64,000 nt of DNA from Oscillospiraceae bacterium (GTDB taxonomy: Bacteria > Bacillota > Clostridia > Oscillospirales > Acutalibacteraceae). The position numbers and the translations under genes were made by a program. The stretch is taken from assembly GCA_031270605.1 (NCBI GenBank), contig JAISXG010000002.1, forward strand, positions 33,339 to 97,338, in the 5' to 3' direction. The notes under the pieces are model-generated. The model was given only the letters and a program-made list of their open reading frames with translations. It made no database searches and was not told the origin of the DNA. Below are positions 18,648 to 26,293 of this stretch, one piece after another; positions within the stretch are counted from its first letter, which is position 1, and every line of letters begins with the position of its first letter.

Positions 18648-19469
18648 ATGGACTGCATCACACAGGCAAGCTTTATGCGGGGGTTCATGGACCTCTGCGA
18701 TTTGTCTTTCAATAAAGGCTGGAACGAGCGAAACGGCGGCAACGTGTCTTACCGCATCAAACCGGAGGAAATCCGGGAGGTCACGGCGTTTTTGAACGAA
18801 GAAGCGCCCAGCCAAACGATCGGCATCACTGCCGAAAACCTTGCGGGGGAATATTTTTTGGTCACCGGCAGCACAAAATTCTTTATGAACGTCAAATCAA
18901 ACCCCTTTGACAACACCTGCATCATCAAGATCGATGAAAAAGGCGAGAACTATAAAATCGTCTGGGGCCTGCAAAAAGGCGGCCGCCCCACAAGCGAGCT
19001 GCCCACGCACCTTTTGAACCACAGTGTGAAAAAACATTGCACAAACGGCGCGCACAGGGTGATTATGCACGCGCACCCCGCAAACATTATTGCGCTCACC
19101 TTCATTCTGCCCCTTGACGGCAAGGTGTTCACGCAAGAAATTTGGCAGATGATGACCGAATGCCCCATTGTGTTCCCGGCGGGTATCGGCGTGGTGGAAT
19201 GGATGGTGCCTGGCGGGCCCGAGGTTGCAAAGGCCACGGCAGAGCTGATTCAGAAGCAGGACGTCGTCATTTGGGCGCACCACGGCATTTTTTGCTCGGG
19301 CGAGGACTTTGACCTGACCTTCGGCCTGATGGACACGGTTGAAAAAGCGGCTGAAATTCTTGTGAAAGTGATTTCCTGCGGGGGCAAACGACAAAGCATC
19401 GGCGCAAAAGAAATTCTCTCCCTCGCCGAACCCTACAGTGTCCCCATTGACGCAGAGATGTTTTCATAG
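18648..19469 (+). CDS. rhaD: Rhamnulose-1-phosphate aldolase
   Basis: A 273-residue class II aldolase (AraD/FucA superfamily) cleaving L-rhamnulose 1-phosphate to dihydroxyacetone phosphate and L-lactaldehyde. It shows GWNERNGGNVSYRI at the N-terminus, the phosphate-site TGSTKFF, zinc ligands in VIMHAHPANII and the distal His in IWAHHGIFCSGEDFD. GGAAAGG is near the start. It forms a pair with rhaA. No downstream lactaldehyde reductase is in the window. Confidence 0.94.
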   Translation: MDCITQASFMRGFMDLCDLSFNKGWNERNGGNVSYRIKPEEIREVTAFLNEEAPSQTIGITAENLAGEYFLVTGSTKFFMNVKSNPFDNTCIIKIDEKGENYKIVWGLQKGGRPTSELPTHLLNHSVKKHCTNGAHRVIMHAHPANIIALTFILPLDGKVFTQEIWQMMTECPIVFPAGIGVVEWMVPGGPEVAKATAELIQKQDVVIWAHHGIFCSGEDFDLTFGLMDTVEKAAEILVKVISCGGKRQSIGAKEILSLAEPYSVPIDAEMFS

Positions 19470-19549
19470 CGTTTGGGCGCACTGAAAAGCGCTGGTAAAA
19501 CTTTTCGCCCCTTTTCGCGCACAGATTGCATAAATTCAAAAATTGACAC

Positions 19550-19578
19550 TTGATAAATTGTGTTGATTATGTTACTAT
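19550..19578 (+). promoter_or_regulatory. Promoter of the zinc-ribbon membrane protein gene
   Basis: TTGATA (19550-19555), 17-base spacer, TACTAT (19573-19578). An overlapping TTGACA at 19543 is an alternative -35. It lies about 145 bases before the start codon of the next gene. Confidence 0.5.
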
Positions 19579-19723
19579 TATAAAAGGTCATTTTAAACAG
19601 TTTTTTTTAACAAGGCATTCTATTTTTATGCTTCATTGGCAATCTTCACAAGAACTTGCATGAATGCAAAAAAAACTGCAAATGAAACCCATCCTGGGGA
19701 AAAATGAGAGTGGGAGAGTTCTT

Positions 19724-20614
19724 ATGGCTACATACTGTCCAAAGTGCAACTACAAACTGAGACTGCGTGACTACAAACCCGAATGCCCGCAGTGCGGAAT
19801 CAATCTGGTTTATTATGGAATGGAAGAACGGCTTCGTGCCGAGGCAGACAAAGCTGAACACGAATTCGCGCTTTCTGCGCCGAAGGTTGACAGAATCAAG
19901 TCGTCCACCATCGGCTCCACCTTCACGAAAGTGCGCTTGGGTCTATACTTCTTGCCCATTCTTGCCATGCTTGTTCCGATGGGGGCTTATTCTTTAACCC
20001 TTCCCTTCTATGAAAAGGCGACGACCCTCAACCTTGTTTCAATTGTGCAGCTTGTTGGGTCTTTTGATTTCGGCGCCTTGATGGCAATGATCAAAAGCGA
20101 GCTTTTCGGCACCGAGTTTTTGATGATTGCAATCTCACTGATTTCGCTGCTGCTGGTTTTGGTTTTGGCGCTGGTTGAAACGGGCTTGCTGGTGCTCTCC
20201 TGCAGCCCCAAAGGCCTTGTGCGCAACTTCACGCTGAACTTCATTTGCATCGCGTTGGTCATCACCTCCGCCATTACTTATAACCTTGCGGCAACGCGCC
20301 TGAGCGCGGCCTTTCCCTCCATCGCAACAGCGTCCATCAACTGGTGGGGCCCGTTTGCAATCCTTGCCTGCTTCCTTGTGCTGGTCGGCACAAACATCAT
20401 CCAAAAGACCAAGGGCATTGAAGTGAAATACAGAGATGTTTCAGAGTTTCTGATGCCTTATGACGAGCGCCCTTCAGTTATTGCGGCGAAGGCTGAAAAA
20501 GAAGCCGCCATTAAACTTGCCGAGGAACTGAAAGAGCAAACCGAGCGCGAGCTTGAAGTCAAAATTGCGGCCGCCCGCGCGGTGGATGCAGTGGAAGACG
20601 CACTTGAGCTTTAA
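19724..20614 (+). CDS. Zinc-ribbon membrane protein of unknown function
   Basis: A 296-residue protein whose first 25 residues form a zinc ribbon (CPKC ... CPQC). Four to five hydrophobic segments follow between residues ~70 and 235, then a charged Ala/Glu/Lys C-terminal helix. The zinc ribbon faces the cytoplasm if the first segment is a normal insertion. I do not recognise a named family. The start is the ATG at 19724 with GGGAG about eight bases upstream; upstream in-frame codons lack a site. It is a single-gene unit with its own promoter and a shared terminator downstream. Confidence 0.75.
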   Translation: MATYCPKCNYKLRLRDYKPECPQCGINLVYYGMEERLRAEADKAEHEFALSAPKVDRIKSSTIGSTFTKVRLGLYFLPILAMLVPMGAYSLTLPFYEKATTLNLVSIVQLVGSFDFGALMAMIKSELFGTEFLMIAISLISLLLVLVLALVETGLLVLSCSPKGLVRNFTLNFICIALVITSAITYNLAATRLSAAFPSIATASINWWGPFAILACFLVLVGTNIIQKTKGIEVKYRDVSEFLMPYDERPSVIAAKAEKEAAIKLAEELKEQTERELEVKIAAARAVDAVEDALEL

Positions 20615-20627
20615 TGAAAAACAATCA

Positions 20628-20659
20628 AACAGGCACACAAAACTGTGTGCCTGTTTTTT
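20628..20659. terminator. Bidirectional terminator between convergent genes
   Basis: A perfect 12-bp stem AACAGGCACACA / TGTGTGCCTGTT (20628-20639, 20644-20655) with a 4-base loop, a T-run on the + side and A-rich sequence on the other side. It serves the zinc-ribbon gene and the convergent - strand gene. Confidence 0.92.
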
Positions 20660-20670
20660 ATGTAACAAAA

Positions 20671-22134
20671 CTATTTAACATCCTCAATACGATAGATACG
20701 CGCATAAGTTTTTTGAGGCTCCCCCCGACACCGCTCGTCCCATTGCTGCGTCAGCAAATACCCATCACGCAAATCAATCGGGCCGCCTTTCAAAGGGTGC
20801 AACGAGAGGACGTTCAGTTCCTTGTCAAGCAGGCAAACCGAACGCGACCCAAAGGCCCACAGGGTTTTGTCCGGATTTTCCCGCTCTATAAAAAGCTGCT
20901 TGGGCAGCCTTACAACCTTGCTTTCCATGGTTTCAAGATTCAAATAGGCCATTTCAAGGTCATTGAAGCAATTAAAATAAAGAATACCCTCGGATGAAAC
21001 AAATGGGTCATCGGTGCCAAGAATTCTTTTATCAATCGGGCAAGTGCGCAAAACGTTGAAATCCTCGTCCATCTCAGCAAAAAAACGCGGCGTGCCCCAC
21101 TGTGGGGATTGCCTCCTTTCAGAAAACAGATGCCCGTTGTGATACTGCAACAGCAGGCTGTGAGCCCGGCCAGAATACATATGAGGCATTTGCAGCACAA
21201 TGTCGCCCGTTGATTGGTCCAGCTTCAGCAAATAACCGCCGCCCGTCTCACTGTTTTCATGCAGCGAAATCCACACAAACCCTCCGCCGGAGCAGGGTTT
21301 CGCAGAAAAGCCTTGCCCCTGCGGCACAACAAACTCCCATGCCGCTTCTCCGTTCTCGTTTTTATGAACGAAACTGTTTTGGTGATGGTGCATTTGGCGC
21401 GGTCCTTCGCCGGACAGGCCCGTTCCCTGAGGAACAACCGCCAACTCACCGTTTAAAAAATACACATCCTGAGGGTCCATCCTTGTATAAATATGCTCCC
21501 CGTTGGGCCGGTAAGCATAATAATAGTGCTTTTTCAGGCGATATTGTCCATGCAAGCAGTCCAACAACTGCAGCTCTTCTTCAAACACCATGGTCAACCG
21601 TGTGTGATTTTGAATGTTTCGCACCTTTTTTATTTCTGCAAGATATTGAAGATAGTTCTCGTTTCCCCGCTTGCGCCGGTAACGGGAGAACTCCGCTTCT
21701 GCAAAAAATGCGTCGTCAACCATCAAATTTACGTCAAAAAACTCTTCAAGCAAATCCACCTTCGTTTGCAGGTCATCACACTTTAAAATATTACTGATCG
21801 CCGTTTTTTCAGCCTTGTCACGCCCCAGCGTAAGGGCAAAGTTTGTGATTTTTGTGCCGAGGTTACCGCTGAGATGGCTGTGCACATGATACGCGACAGA
21901 AGCCCCGTTCACCAATAAGCGTAGCTGCAGCTCATCGTCGTCAAAATAATCGAACCACAAAACAGGCGCATCCACAGCTTTTGAAAGCTTTCTGGCCACG
22001 GCTTCTGACTGCCCGTGGGGAATAGCGCTCGTCACTGTTTGCCAATGCTCCGATAACTGTAGATAAGAGAAATCACCCGGCAGCCCGGCACTATTGTCGC
22101 AATAGATATGAATGCTGTTCAGACTGATCCCCAT
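20671..22134 (-). CDS. Conserved-looking protein of unknown function, possible beta-propeller C-terminus
   Basis: A 487-residue soluble protein with no signal peptide or membrane segment. The N-terminal ~200 residues are mixed alpha/beta and charged. Residues ~215-480 show repeated short beta-strand/turn segments with aromatic and Asp/Gly-rich turns (for example SGGGFVWISLHEN, SSEGILYFNCFND, LWAFGSRSVCLLD), suggesting a WD40/Kelch-like propeller, which is inference. I recognise no family. AGGAGG lies seven bases before the ATG and a TTGCAT-17-TAAAAT promoter lies upstream, so expression is credible. It is monocistronic. Confidence 0.72.
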   Translation of the reverse strand: MGISLNSIHIYCDNSAGLPGDFSYLQLSEHWQTVTSAIPHGQSEAVARKLSKAVDAPVLWFDYFDDDELQLRLLVNGASVAYHVHSHLSGNLGTKITNFALTLGRDKAEKTAISNILKCDDLQTKVDLLEEFFDVNLMVDDAFFAEAEFSRYRRKRGNENYLQYLAEIKKVRNIQNHTRLTMVFEEELQLLDCLHGQYRLKKHYYYAYRPNGEHIYTRMDPQDVYFLNGELAVVPQGTGLSGEGPRQMHHHQNSFVHKNENGEAAWEFVVPQGQGFSAKPCSGGGFVWISLHENSETGGGYLLKLDQSTGDIVLQMPHMYSGRAHSLLLQYHNGHLFSERRQSPQWGTPRFFAEMDEDFNVLRTCPIDKRILGTDDPFVSSEGILYFNCFNDLEMAYLNLETMESKVVRLPKQLFIERENPDKTLWAFGSRSVCLLDKELNVLSLHPLKGGPIDLRDGYLLTQQWDERCRGEPQKTYARIYRIEDVK

Positions 22135-22163
22135 ACTATCCTCCTAAAAATTTTTATACTCCT

Positions 22164-22192
22164 ATTTTACATTGTCTTTTGTGATAATGCAA
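22164..22192 (-). promoter_or_regulatory. Promoter of the 487-residue unknown protein gene
   Basis: On the - strand: TTGCAT (22187-22192), 17-base spacer, TAAAAT (22164-22169), about 30 bases before the start codon. Confidence 0.65.
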
Positions 22193-22260
22193 CCTGACAA
22201 TCGGTTATATGTTTCATACGCATAATTATTTAAATTGACACAAAACATTGCAATTGATTC

Positions 22261-22288
22261 TTGTATTTTGAAAAAGTTATGCTATAAT
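22261..22288 (+). promoter_or_regulatory. Promoter-like element facing a non-coding stretch
   Basis: TTGTAT (22261-22266), 16-base spacer, perfect TATAAT (22283-22288). The next credible gene on this strand starts 450 bases later and has its own promoter, so this may drive a non-coding RNA. Confidence 0.5.
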
Positions 22289-22294
22289 GATATC

Positions 22295-22610
22295 CGGCAC
22301 AGCAGGAGGGTCGGGTCGGTTGCCGCGTGCGCAAGGCGCACTTTATGTAGGGGCTCAACGGAGTGTTCCAGCTTTTATTGCACAGGCGCGGCCTGTGGGT
22401 CTGTGGGGCGAAAACCCCATGTGTACTTGTATAAAACAACAAAAGCGTACTAAAAGTAGAGCGTTCTGGTTACTGCCGGCAAGTTACTATATAAAACGCA
22501 CAGAGCGACCGGAAATTGGATAAATAAAATGCGGGGTGCATTCCCCAATCTAATAAATAATACAATCAAGGCGGGTTGATCGGGCGGCGCTGCCGCCTGA
22601 TATACTTCTT
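22295..22610 (+). ncRNA. Candidate structured non-coding RNA or repeat (unassigned)
   Basis: No gene-like reading frame is supported between 22135 and 22737. After the promoter-like element come compact hairpins: GTGCGC/GCGCAC (22327-22341), CACAGGC/GCCTGTG (22381-22397), TGGGG/CCCCA (22404-22419) and, further on, GGCGGC/GCCGCC inside a 10-bp stem (22579-22601). CCGGCA near 22294 and TGCCGG near 22475 could close the first set. It lacks the signature segments of SRP RNA, tmRNA and RNase P RNA. It could be a 6S-like RNA, an unknown RNA, or a family of genomic intergenic repeats. Confidence 0.3.
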
Positions 22611-22671
22611 CGTTTATACAATGCACAAAAATCGGGCGACCGCTTTTTATGCGCGGTATCGCGGAGATTTT

Positions 22672-22699
22672 TTGCATTTTGAGCGAAAAAACGTATTAT
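22672..22699 (+). promoter_or_regulatory. Promoter of the C39-like lipoprotein gene
   Basis: TTGCAT (22672-22677), 16-base spacer, TATTAT (22694-22699), about 38 bases before the ATG at 22738. Confidence 0.5.
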
Positions 22700-22737
22700 A
22701 CAGGTACAATTAAGTTTTTTAATGAAAGGAAATCGCC

Positions 22738-23553
22738 ATGAAAAAGTTAATTGTATTATTATTATTTGTTTGCCTTGCCCTGACGGGCTGCCAGTCCCCC
22801 GACGCACAAGTAAACGGGACAACAGAAGCGGAAACACAGGAAACCACCGCAAAAAGCGGCGGGAACTACACGGATGAAATGAAGATCCCCTATTCCGTGG
22901 ACCTGGATGAAGAATACGGCGCGGACAGTGTGGAGCGTGACGGCGACCACAAAGACAGCCCGTATTTCAGCACACTGGATTTTTATAACATGAAGAGCAC
23001 CGACACCCTGACCATCCTGACAAACTTCAAAACCCAGCAGCAGACAAGCGAATGGAGCTGCGGCGTTTCAAGCGCGCTGATGGTTCTCAAATGGTACAAC
23101 GCCCTCGGCGACAACAACGAAGAAACCCTTGCGGAGTTCCGCAGCAACGGTGTGGAGCCCGGAGCCACCAGCACCCGTCAGGCGATCGAGATTTTTGAGG
23201 GCGTGGGCGGCTTTGACGTTTACAGCACCTTTGACTGCGCCGACACCGTTCAGGATGTGTTTACTCTGGAATACGTTCAAGAAACCCTCGCCGCCGGCGA
23301 CCCCATCATGATCGGCTGGAACGACTGGGGCGGCCACTGGCAGGTCATCATCGGCTATGACACCATGGGCACCGAAACCCAGCAGGACGATGTGATCATC
23401 GTGGCTGACCCCTATGACACCACCGACCACAACCAGGACGGCTACGGTGTTTACGGCGCGGAGCGCTTTATCTATAACTTTACGTTCTATAATTTCTTTA
23501 AAGATGAAGAGCTGAACGATATGTGCTTCATCGTAGCAACTCCCACAGCATGA
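22738..23553 (+). CDS. Lipoprotein with C39-like peptidase fold
   Basis: A 271-residue exported lipoprotein. The signal peptide ends in the lipobox LTGC (Cys18), followed by a Thr/Glu-rich linker. The C-terminal domain is Peptidase_C39_2-like: SEWSCGVSSALMVL with candidate nucleophile Cys108, GGHWQVIIGYD with His200, and VADPYDTTD with Asp224, giving a complete Cys-His-Asp set. It is probably a surface cysteine protease or amidase; the substrate is unknown and no bacteriocin transporter lies nearby, so a leader-peptidase role is unlikely. AAAGGA precedes the ATG. It is a single transcription unit. Confidence 0.83.
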   Translation: MKKLIVLLLFVCLALTGCQSPDAQVNGTTEAETQETTAKSGGNYTDEMKIPYSVDLDEEYGADSVERDGDHKDSPYFSTLDFYNMKSTDTLTILTNFKTQQQTSEWSCGVSSALMVLKWYNALGDNNEETLAEFRSNGVEPGATSTRQAIEIFEGVGGFDVYSTFDCADTVQDVFTLEYVQETLAAGDPIMIGWNDWGGHWQVIIGYDTMGTETQQDDVIIVADPYDTTDHNQDGYGVYGAERFIYNFTFYNFFKDEELNDMCFIVATPTA

Positions 23554-23679
23554 TTTCGTTTTAAAACGAATAGCATTTGCTGTTTTTTCAATTGGAACGC
23601 TTCGTAATCCTCCCTGCAAACATACATAAGAACCCGCGAGAAACGGCCGCCGGCCCGGCCTGCATGTTGTGCACACAAC

Positions 23680-23714
23680 AAAGCCCCCCGATTTTCATTT
23701 CGGGGGGCTTTTCT
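23680..23714 (+). terminator. Terminator after the C39-like lipoprotein gene
   Basis: A 12-bp stem AAAGCCCCCCGA / TCGGGGGGCTTT (23680-23691, 23700-23711) followed by TTCT. A 16-bp palindrome TTCGTTTTAAAACGAA at 23555-23570 just after the stop codon may be an earlier processing or weak termination site. Confidence 0.88.
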
Positions 23715-23745
23715 CTTGAGTGGATCAAAATCGATCATGCAAGTT

Positions 23746-23797
23746 AAAAAAACAAAAGCACTTTCTGAACAGAACGCTTTTTCCGTCCAGAAAGTGC
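23746..23797 (-). terminator. Terminator of the 96-residue protein gene
   Basis: Read on the - strand, GCACTTTCTG (23788-23797) pairs with CAGAAAGTGC (23758-23767), followed by a T-rich tract covering 23746-23757. Confidence 0.75.
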
Positions 23798-23813
23798 CTA
23801 TGCAGGGCATGTG

Positions 23814-24104
23814 TTAAGCCGCAGTATAATAAATTACACCGGAGGAAGTGGTGACCTCATCCAAGGTCGTATTTTCCACAACAAAAGTTTCTTCGTGGTC
23901 GGCTTCGATAGCGCCGGGTGCTGTCACCACAAAGGTATATGTCTCATTATTTGTGCCATCGGATAAGCTGATATAATAATACGCGTTCGTCCCCGTTTTG
24001 CAGGGAACAGCGTCTGTATTGGTTACGGCGATTGTTATTACGGAATTCACACTATCCGCATTAAAAGGAGTGCCGTTGGCAACGGTTACAGCCACATCTA
24101 ACAT
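23814..24104 (-). CDS. Small beta-rich protein of unknown function
   Basis: A 96-residue Thr/Val/Asn-rich protein with alternating hydrophobic residues suggesting an all-beta, immunoglobulin-like or coat-like domain. It has no signal peptide, so export would need another route. A strong AAGGAGG site eight bases before the ATG and a terminator just after the stop show it is a real single-gene unit. It is divergent from the DNRLRE-like gene at 24241. I do not recognise a family. Confidence 0.7.
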   Translation of the reverse strand: MLDVAVTVANGTPFNADSVNSVITIAVTNTDAVPCKTGTNAYYYISLSDGTNNETYTFVVTAPGAIEADHEETFVVENTTLDEVTTSSGVIYYTAA

Positions 24105-24240
24105 AAAAACACCTCCTTATATTGGTTGCTGACAATCGAAAAGAAAAATTCTTTCCAGTTGCATTGTATTCAGGGACAAGATTTTGGTGATTACCGCACC
24201 CATCCTCTTTAAGCGCCATATACTTATAACGGTGAGTTAA

Positions 24241-24795
24241 ATGGGTTATATGGATTTACACTGCGCAACAGCAATCAATCTGACAGACGGATTCAATGGC
24301 GGCCCCTGTCCAGGCGATCAATTATACCTTGGATGTCATTATGGGATCTATCTTTTCTTTGAGCTGCCTTCTTCCGCTTTTTTCGGTCACATCAAAGAGG
24401 CAACGCTCATTCTTTTTAAGATTCCCGGCCATCTCGCGCATTGCCACTTCATCCCGCAAAACAGTATATACAGTATCTACCCGCTGCTGGATTTTTACAA
24501 TGTTTATAACAGATGGTATGCCCCGCCAAGAATTGACGCCGCGTTGAGTGTGGATTATGACGACCAGGCCTGTATGAGCTATTCGGAAATCGACATTACG
24601 ATGATCGTGCAGTCATGGATGAAAGCGGCGCCGGAAAACAAAGGCCTGCTTCTGACAGGCGCCCCGAACGGGCCGTTTCTTGTCTATGCGTCTGACCGGC
24701 ATGAATGCGTTGGAATGCGCCCGACATTACGTTTGAAGTATGAAGAATTCCCTTTGCCGCTGAGCACCGCTTCATGCGTCGTGAGGATACTGTAA
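24241..24795 (+). CDS. DNRLRE-like surface domain protein
   Basis: A 184-residue protein resembling the DNRLRE/CBM96-type jelly-roll domain: YLFFELPSS, then IKEATLILFK (strand pair), DITMIVQSWM, NKGLLLTGAPNGPFLVYASDRHE and the closing MRPTLRLKYE. Such domains usually occur in larger extracellular proteins in Clostridia; here it stands alone, without signal peptide. The upstream GGTGAG site is weak. It is divergent from the 96-residue beta-rich gene, and both may be surface or spore-coat associated, which is inference. Confidence 0.65.
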   Translation: MGYMDLHCATAINLTDGFNGGPCPGDQLYLGCHYGIYLFFELPSSAFFGHIKEATLILFKIPGHLAHCHFIPQNSIYSIYPLLDFYNVYNRWYAPPRIDAALSVDYDDQACMSYSEIDITMIVQSWMKAAPENKGLLLTGAPNGPFLVYASDRHECVGMRPTLRLKYEEFPLPLSTASCVVRIL

Positions 24796-24826
24796 AAGCA
24801 GGCAGAGCCGCGCCCTGCCTGCTTTT
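24794..24826. terminator. Bidirectional terminator between convergent genes
   Basis: A 12-bp stem AAAAGCAGGCAG / CTGCCTGCTTTT (24794-24805, 24815-24826) overlapping the stop codon of the DNRLRE-like gene and lying just after the end of the - strand zinc-operon lipoprotein gene. Confidence 0.85.
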
Positions 24827-24836
24827 GCAATCAAAA

Positions 24837-25367
24837 TCACAAAAGAGTAATGTCATCCACGGCGATATAATACCATGTCTTCCCCTGCTCCTCATAGCTT
24901 TTGAAAATGCCCGCCATCTCGACCTCGGCGCCGAACTCCGGGTAATCCTCAGGGACCTTATGGTCGCCGTTCCAGATGAACTCAAGCCCCTGCTGGCAGC
25001 AGGCCGTGGCGTCTGCGATCACGACATAGTGGTAATCCTTTTTGGTTTCTTCCCAAAATTCTGTGGAATACATCCCTTTCATCTTGATGACCTTGCCCAG
25101 ATATCGGGCCGGATAATTCACCATGTTGTTCACTTCTGAATACACCAGAATGCTCGTGAGCTTCGTCAAATCCACATCAACCTCGCCGTTTGACAAATCC
25201 GCGATTTCGCCCGCGTCAGAAGTGGTTTTTTTGCCGGAATCCGAGGACTGTTTGTCCTGCGCCTGCGCTGTTGCCCCTTTCGAAGCCGGCGAGTCTTCGC
25301 CTGAACAGCCGGACAAAGCCCCCAGCGCAAAAAGGCAGGCAAGCAGCAATGCAATCATTTTTTTCAT
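24837..25367 (-). CDS. Lipoprotein of the zinc-uptake operon
   Basis: A 176-residue lipoprotein with lipobox LSGC, a Ser/Lys/Asp linker (~residues 22-60), then a ~110-residue domain with ARYLGKVIKMKGMY, DATACCQQGLEFIW and VEMAGIFKSYEE. The strand pattern suggests an OB-like fold related to the C-terminal part of YcgQ-type proteins, and the vicinal Cys pair could bind metal; both are inference. It is the last gene after znuB, 68 bases downstream, and ends at a bidirectional terminator. A zinc-related accessory role is the likeliest reading. Confidence 0.75.
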   Translation of the reverse strand: MKKMIALLLACLFALGALSGCSGEDSPASKGATAQAQDKQSSDSGKKTTSDAGEIADLSNGEVDVDLTKLTSILVYSEVNNMVNYPARYLGKVIKMKGMYSTEFWEETKKDYHYVVIADATACCQQGLEFIWNGDHKVPEDYPEFGAEVEMAGIFKSYEEQGKTWYYIAVDDITLL

Positions 25368-25435
25368 AACATCATCCCTTCAAAACGGTTTTATACAACT
25401 GCATAAGACCTTATTTTTTGTAAACAGAAATGTTG

Positions 25436-26293
25436 TCAGGCGGCTTTTCTTCCCCTGAACACCAGCCCGCCAAGGCTAAACAGGCCGAAAGCAGCGATGT
25501 TCACGCCCACAATCGTCGAGCCCACCGGGGTATTTGCGAGAATCGAAACCAAAATCCCCAGCGCGGCGCACACAACGGCGAGCACCGCCGAGCAGAGAAT
25601 GACGCCTTTGAAGCTTTTTAACACGCGCATTGCAGAAAGCGCGGGGAAAATCACAAGCGCGGATATGAGCAGCGAGCCGACAAGGTTCATCGCCAGCACA
25701 ATGATGACGGCAATCACAACCGCGATGAGCAGGTTATAGAGATTCGCTTTTGTTCCCGTGGCCTGCGCGAAGGTTTCGTCGAAGGTAACGGCAAAGATTT
25801 TGTTATAGAAAATAACAAAGATGATCAGCACGGCGGCGGACATCACAACACTCATCCAAACCTGTGTTTTTGTGAGGGTGAGAATCGAGGTGGAGCCGAA
25901 GAGCGTCGTGCACACGTCGCCCGAAAGGTTGGCGGACGACGGGAACAGATTCATCAGAAGATAGCCGACCGCGAGCGCGCCCACGGAAAGCATGGCCACC
26001 GCCGCGTCGCCCTTGATTTTTGCCCTCTGCCCCGTGCGCAAAAGTAAAATGGCAAAGAAAATTGTCACAGGCATAACGAGCAGCATGTTATTCGACAGGT
26101 TCAGCATGCCCGCGACGGCGATGGAGCCGAACGCCACGTTCGACAGCCCCGTGCCGATGAACGAAAACCGCTTGAGCACCAGCGTCACCCCAAGCAGGGA
26201 GGAACAGAGCGCGATCAGGATGCCCACTACCAGTGCGTAGGGAACAAACGGATAAGAGAAATAAAGCGCAAGCTTCTGAAACATCGCTTCCAT
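25436..26293 (-). CDS. znuB: Zinc ABC transporter permease
   Basis: A 285-residue ABC-3 family permease with about eight membrane segments. The family pattern GVTLVLKRFSFIGTGLSNVAFGSIAVAG is near the N-terminus, VTFDETFAQATG marks the cytoplasmic coupling region, and LLISALVIFPALSA follows. It imports zinc or manganese together with ZnuC and ZnuA. The start is the ATG at 26293, overlapping the ZnuC stop as TGATG, with GGGGGA upstream; an upstream in-frame extension to 26320 lies inside znuC. Confidence 0.92.
   Translation of the reverse strand: MEAMFQKLALYFSYPFVPYALVVGILIALCSSLLGVTLVLKRFSFIGTGLSNVAFGSIAVAGMLNLSNNMLLVMPVTIFFAILLLRTGQRAKIKGDAAVAMLSVGALAVGYLLMNLFPSSANLSGDVCTTLFGSTSILTLTKTQVWMSVVMSAAVLIIFVIFYNKIFAVTFDETFAQATGTKANLYNLLIAVVIAVIIVLAMNLVGSLLISALVIFPALSAMRVLKSFKGVILCSAVLAVVCAALGILVSILANTPVGSTIVGVNIAAFGLFSLGGLVFRGRKAA

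Noticed and set aside
22295..22490. SRP RNA, tmRNA or RNase P RNA in the 22.3 kb non-coding stretch
   Set aside because: The conserved SRP tetraloop region, the tmRNA ends and the RNase P core segments are all absent.
5712..23553. The two C39-like proteins as bacteriocin leader peptidases
   Set aside because: Neither is fused to or next to an ABC bacteriocin exporter and no double-glycine precursor peptides are nearby.
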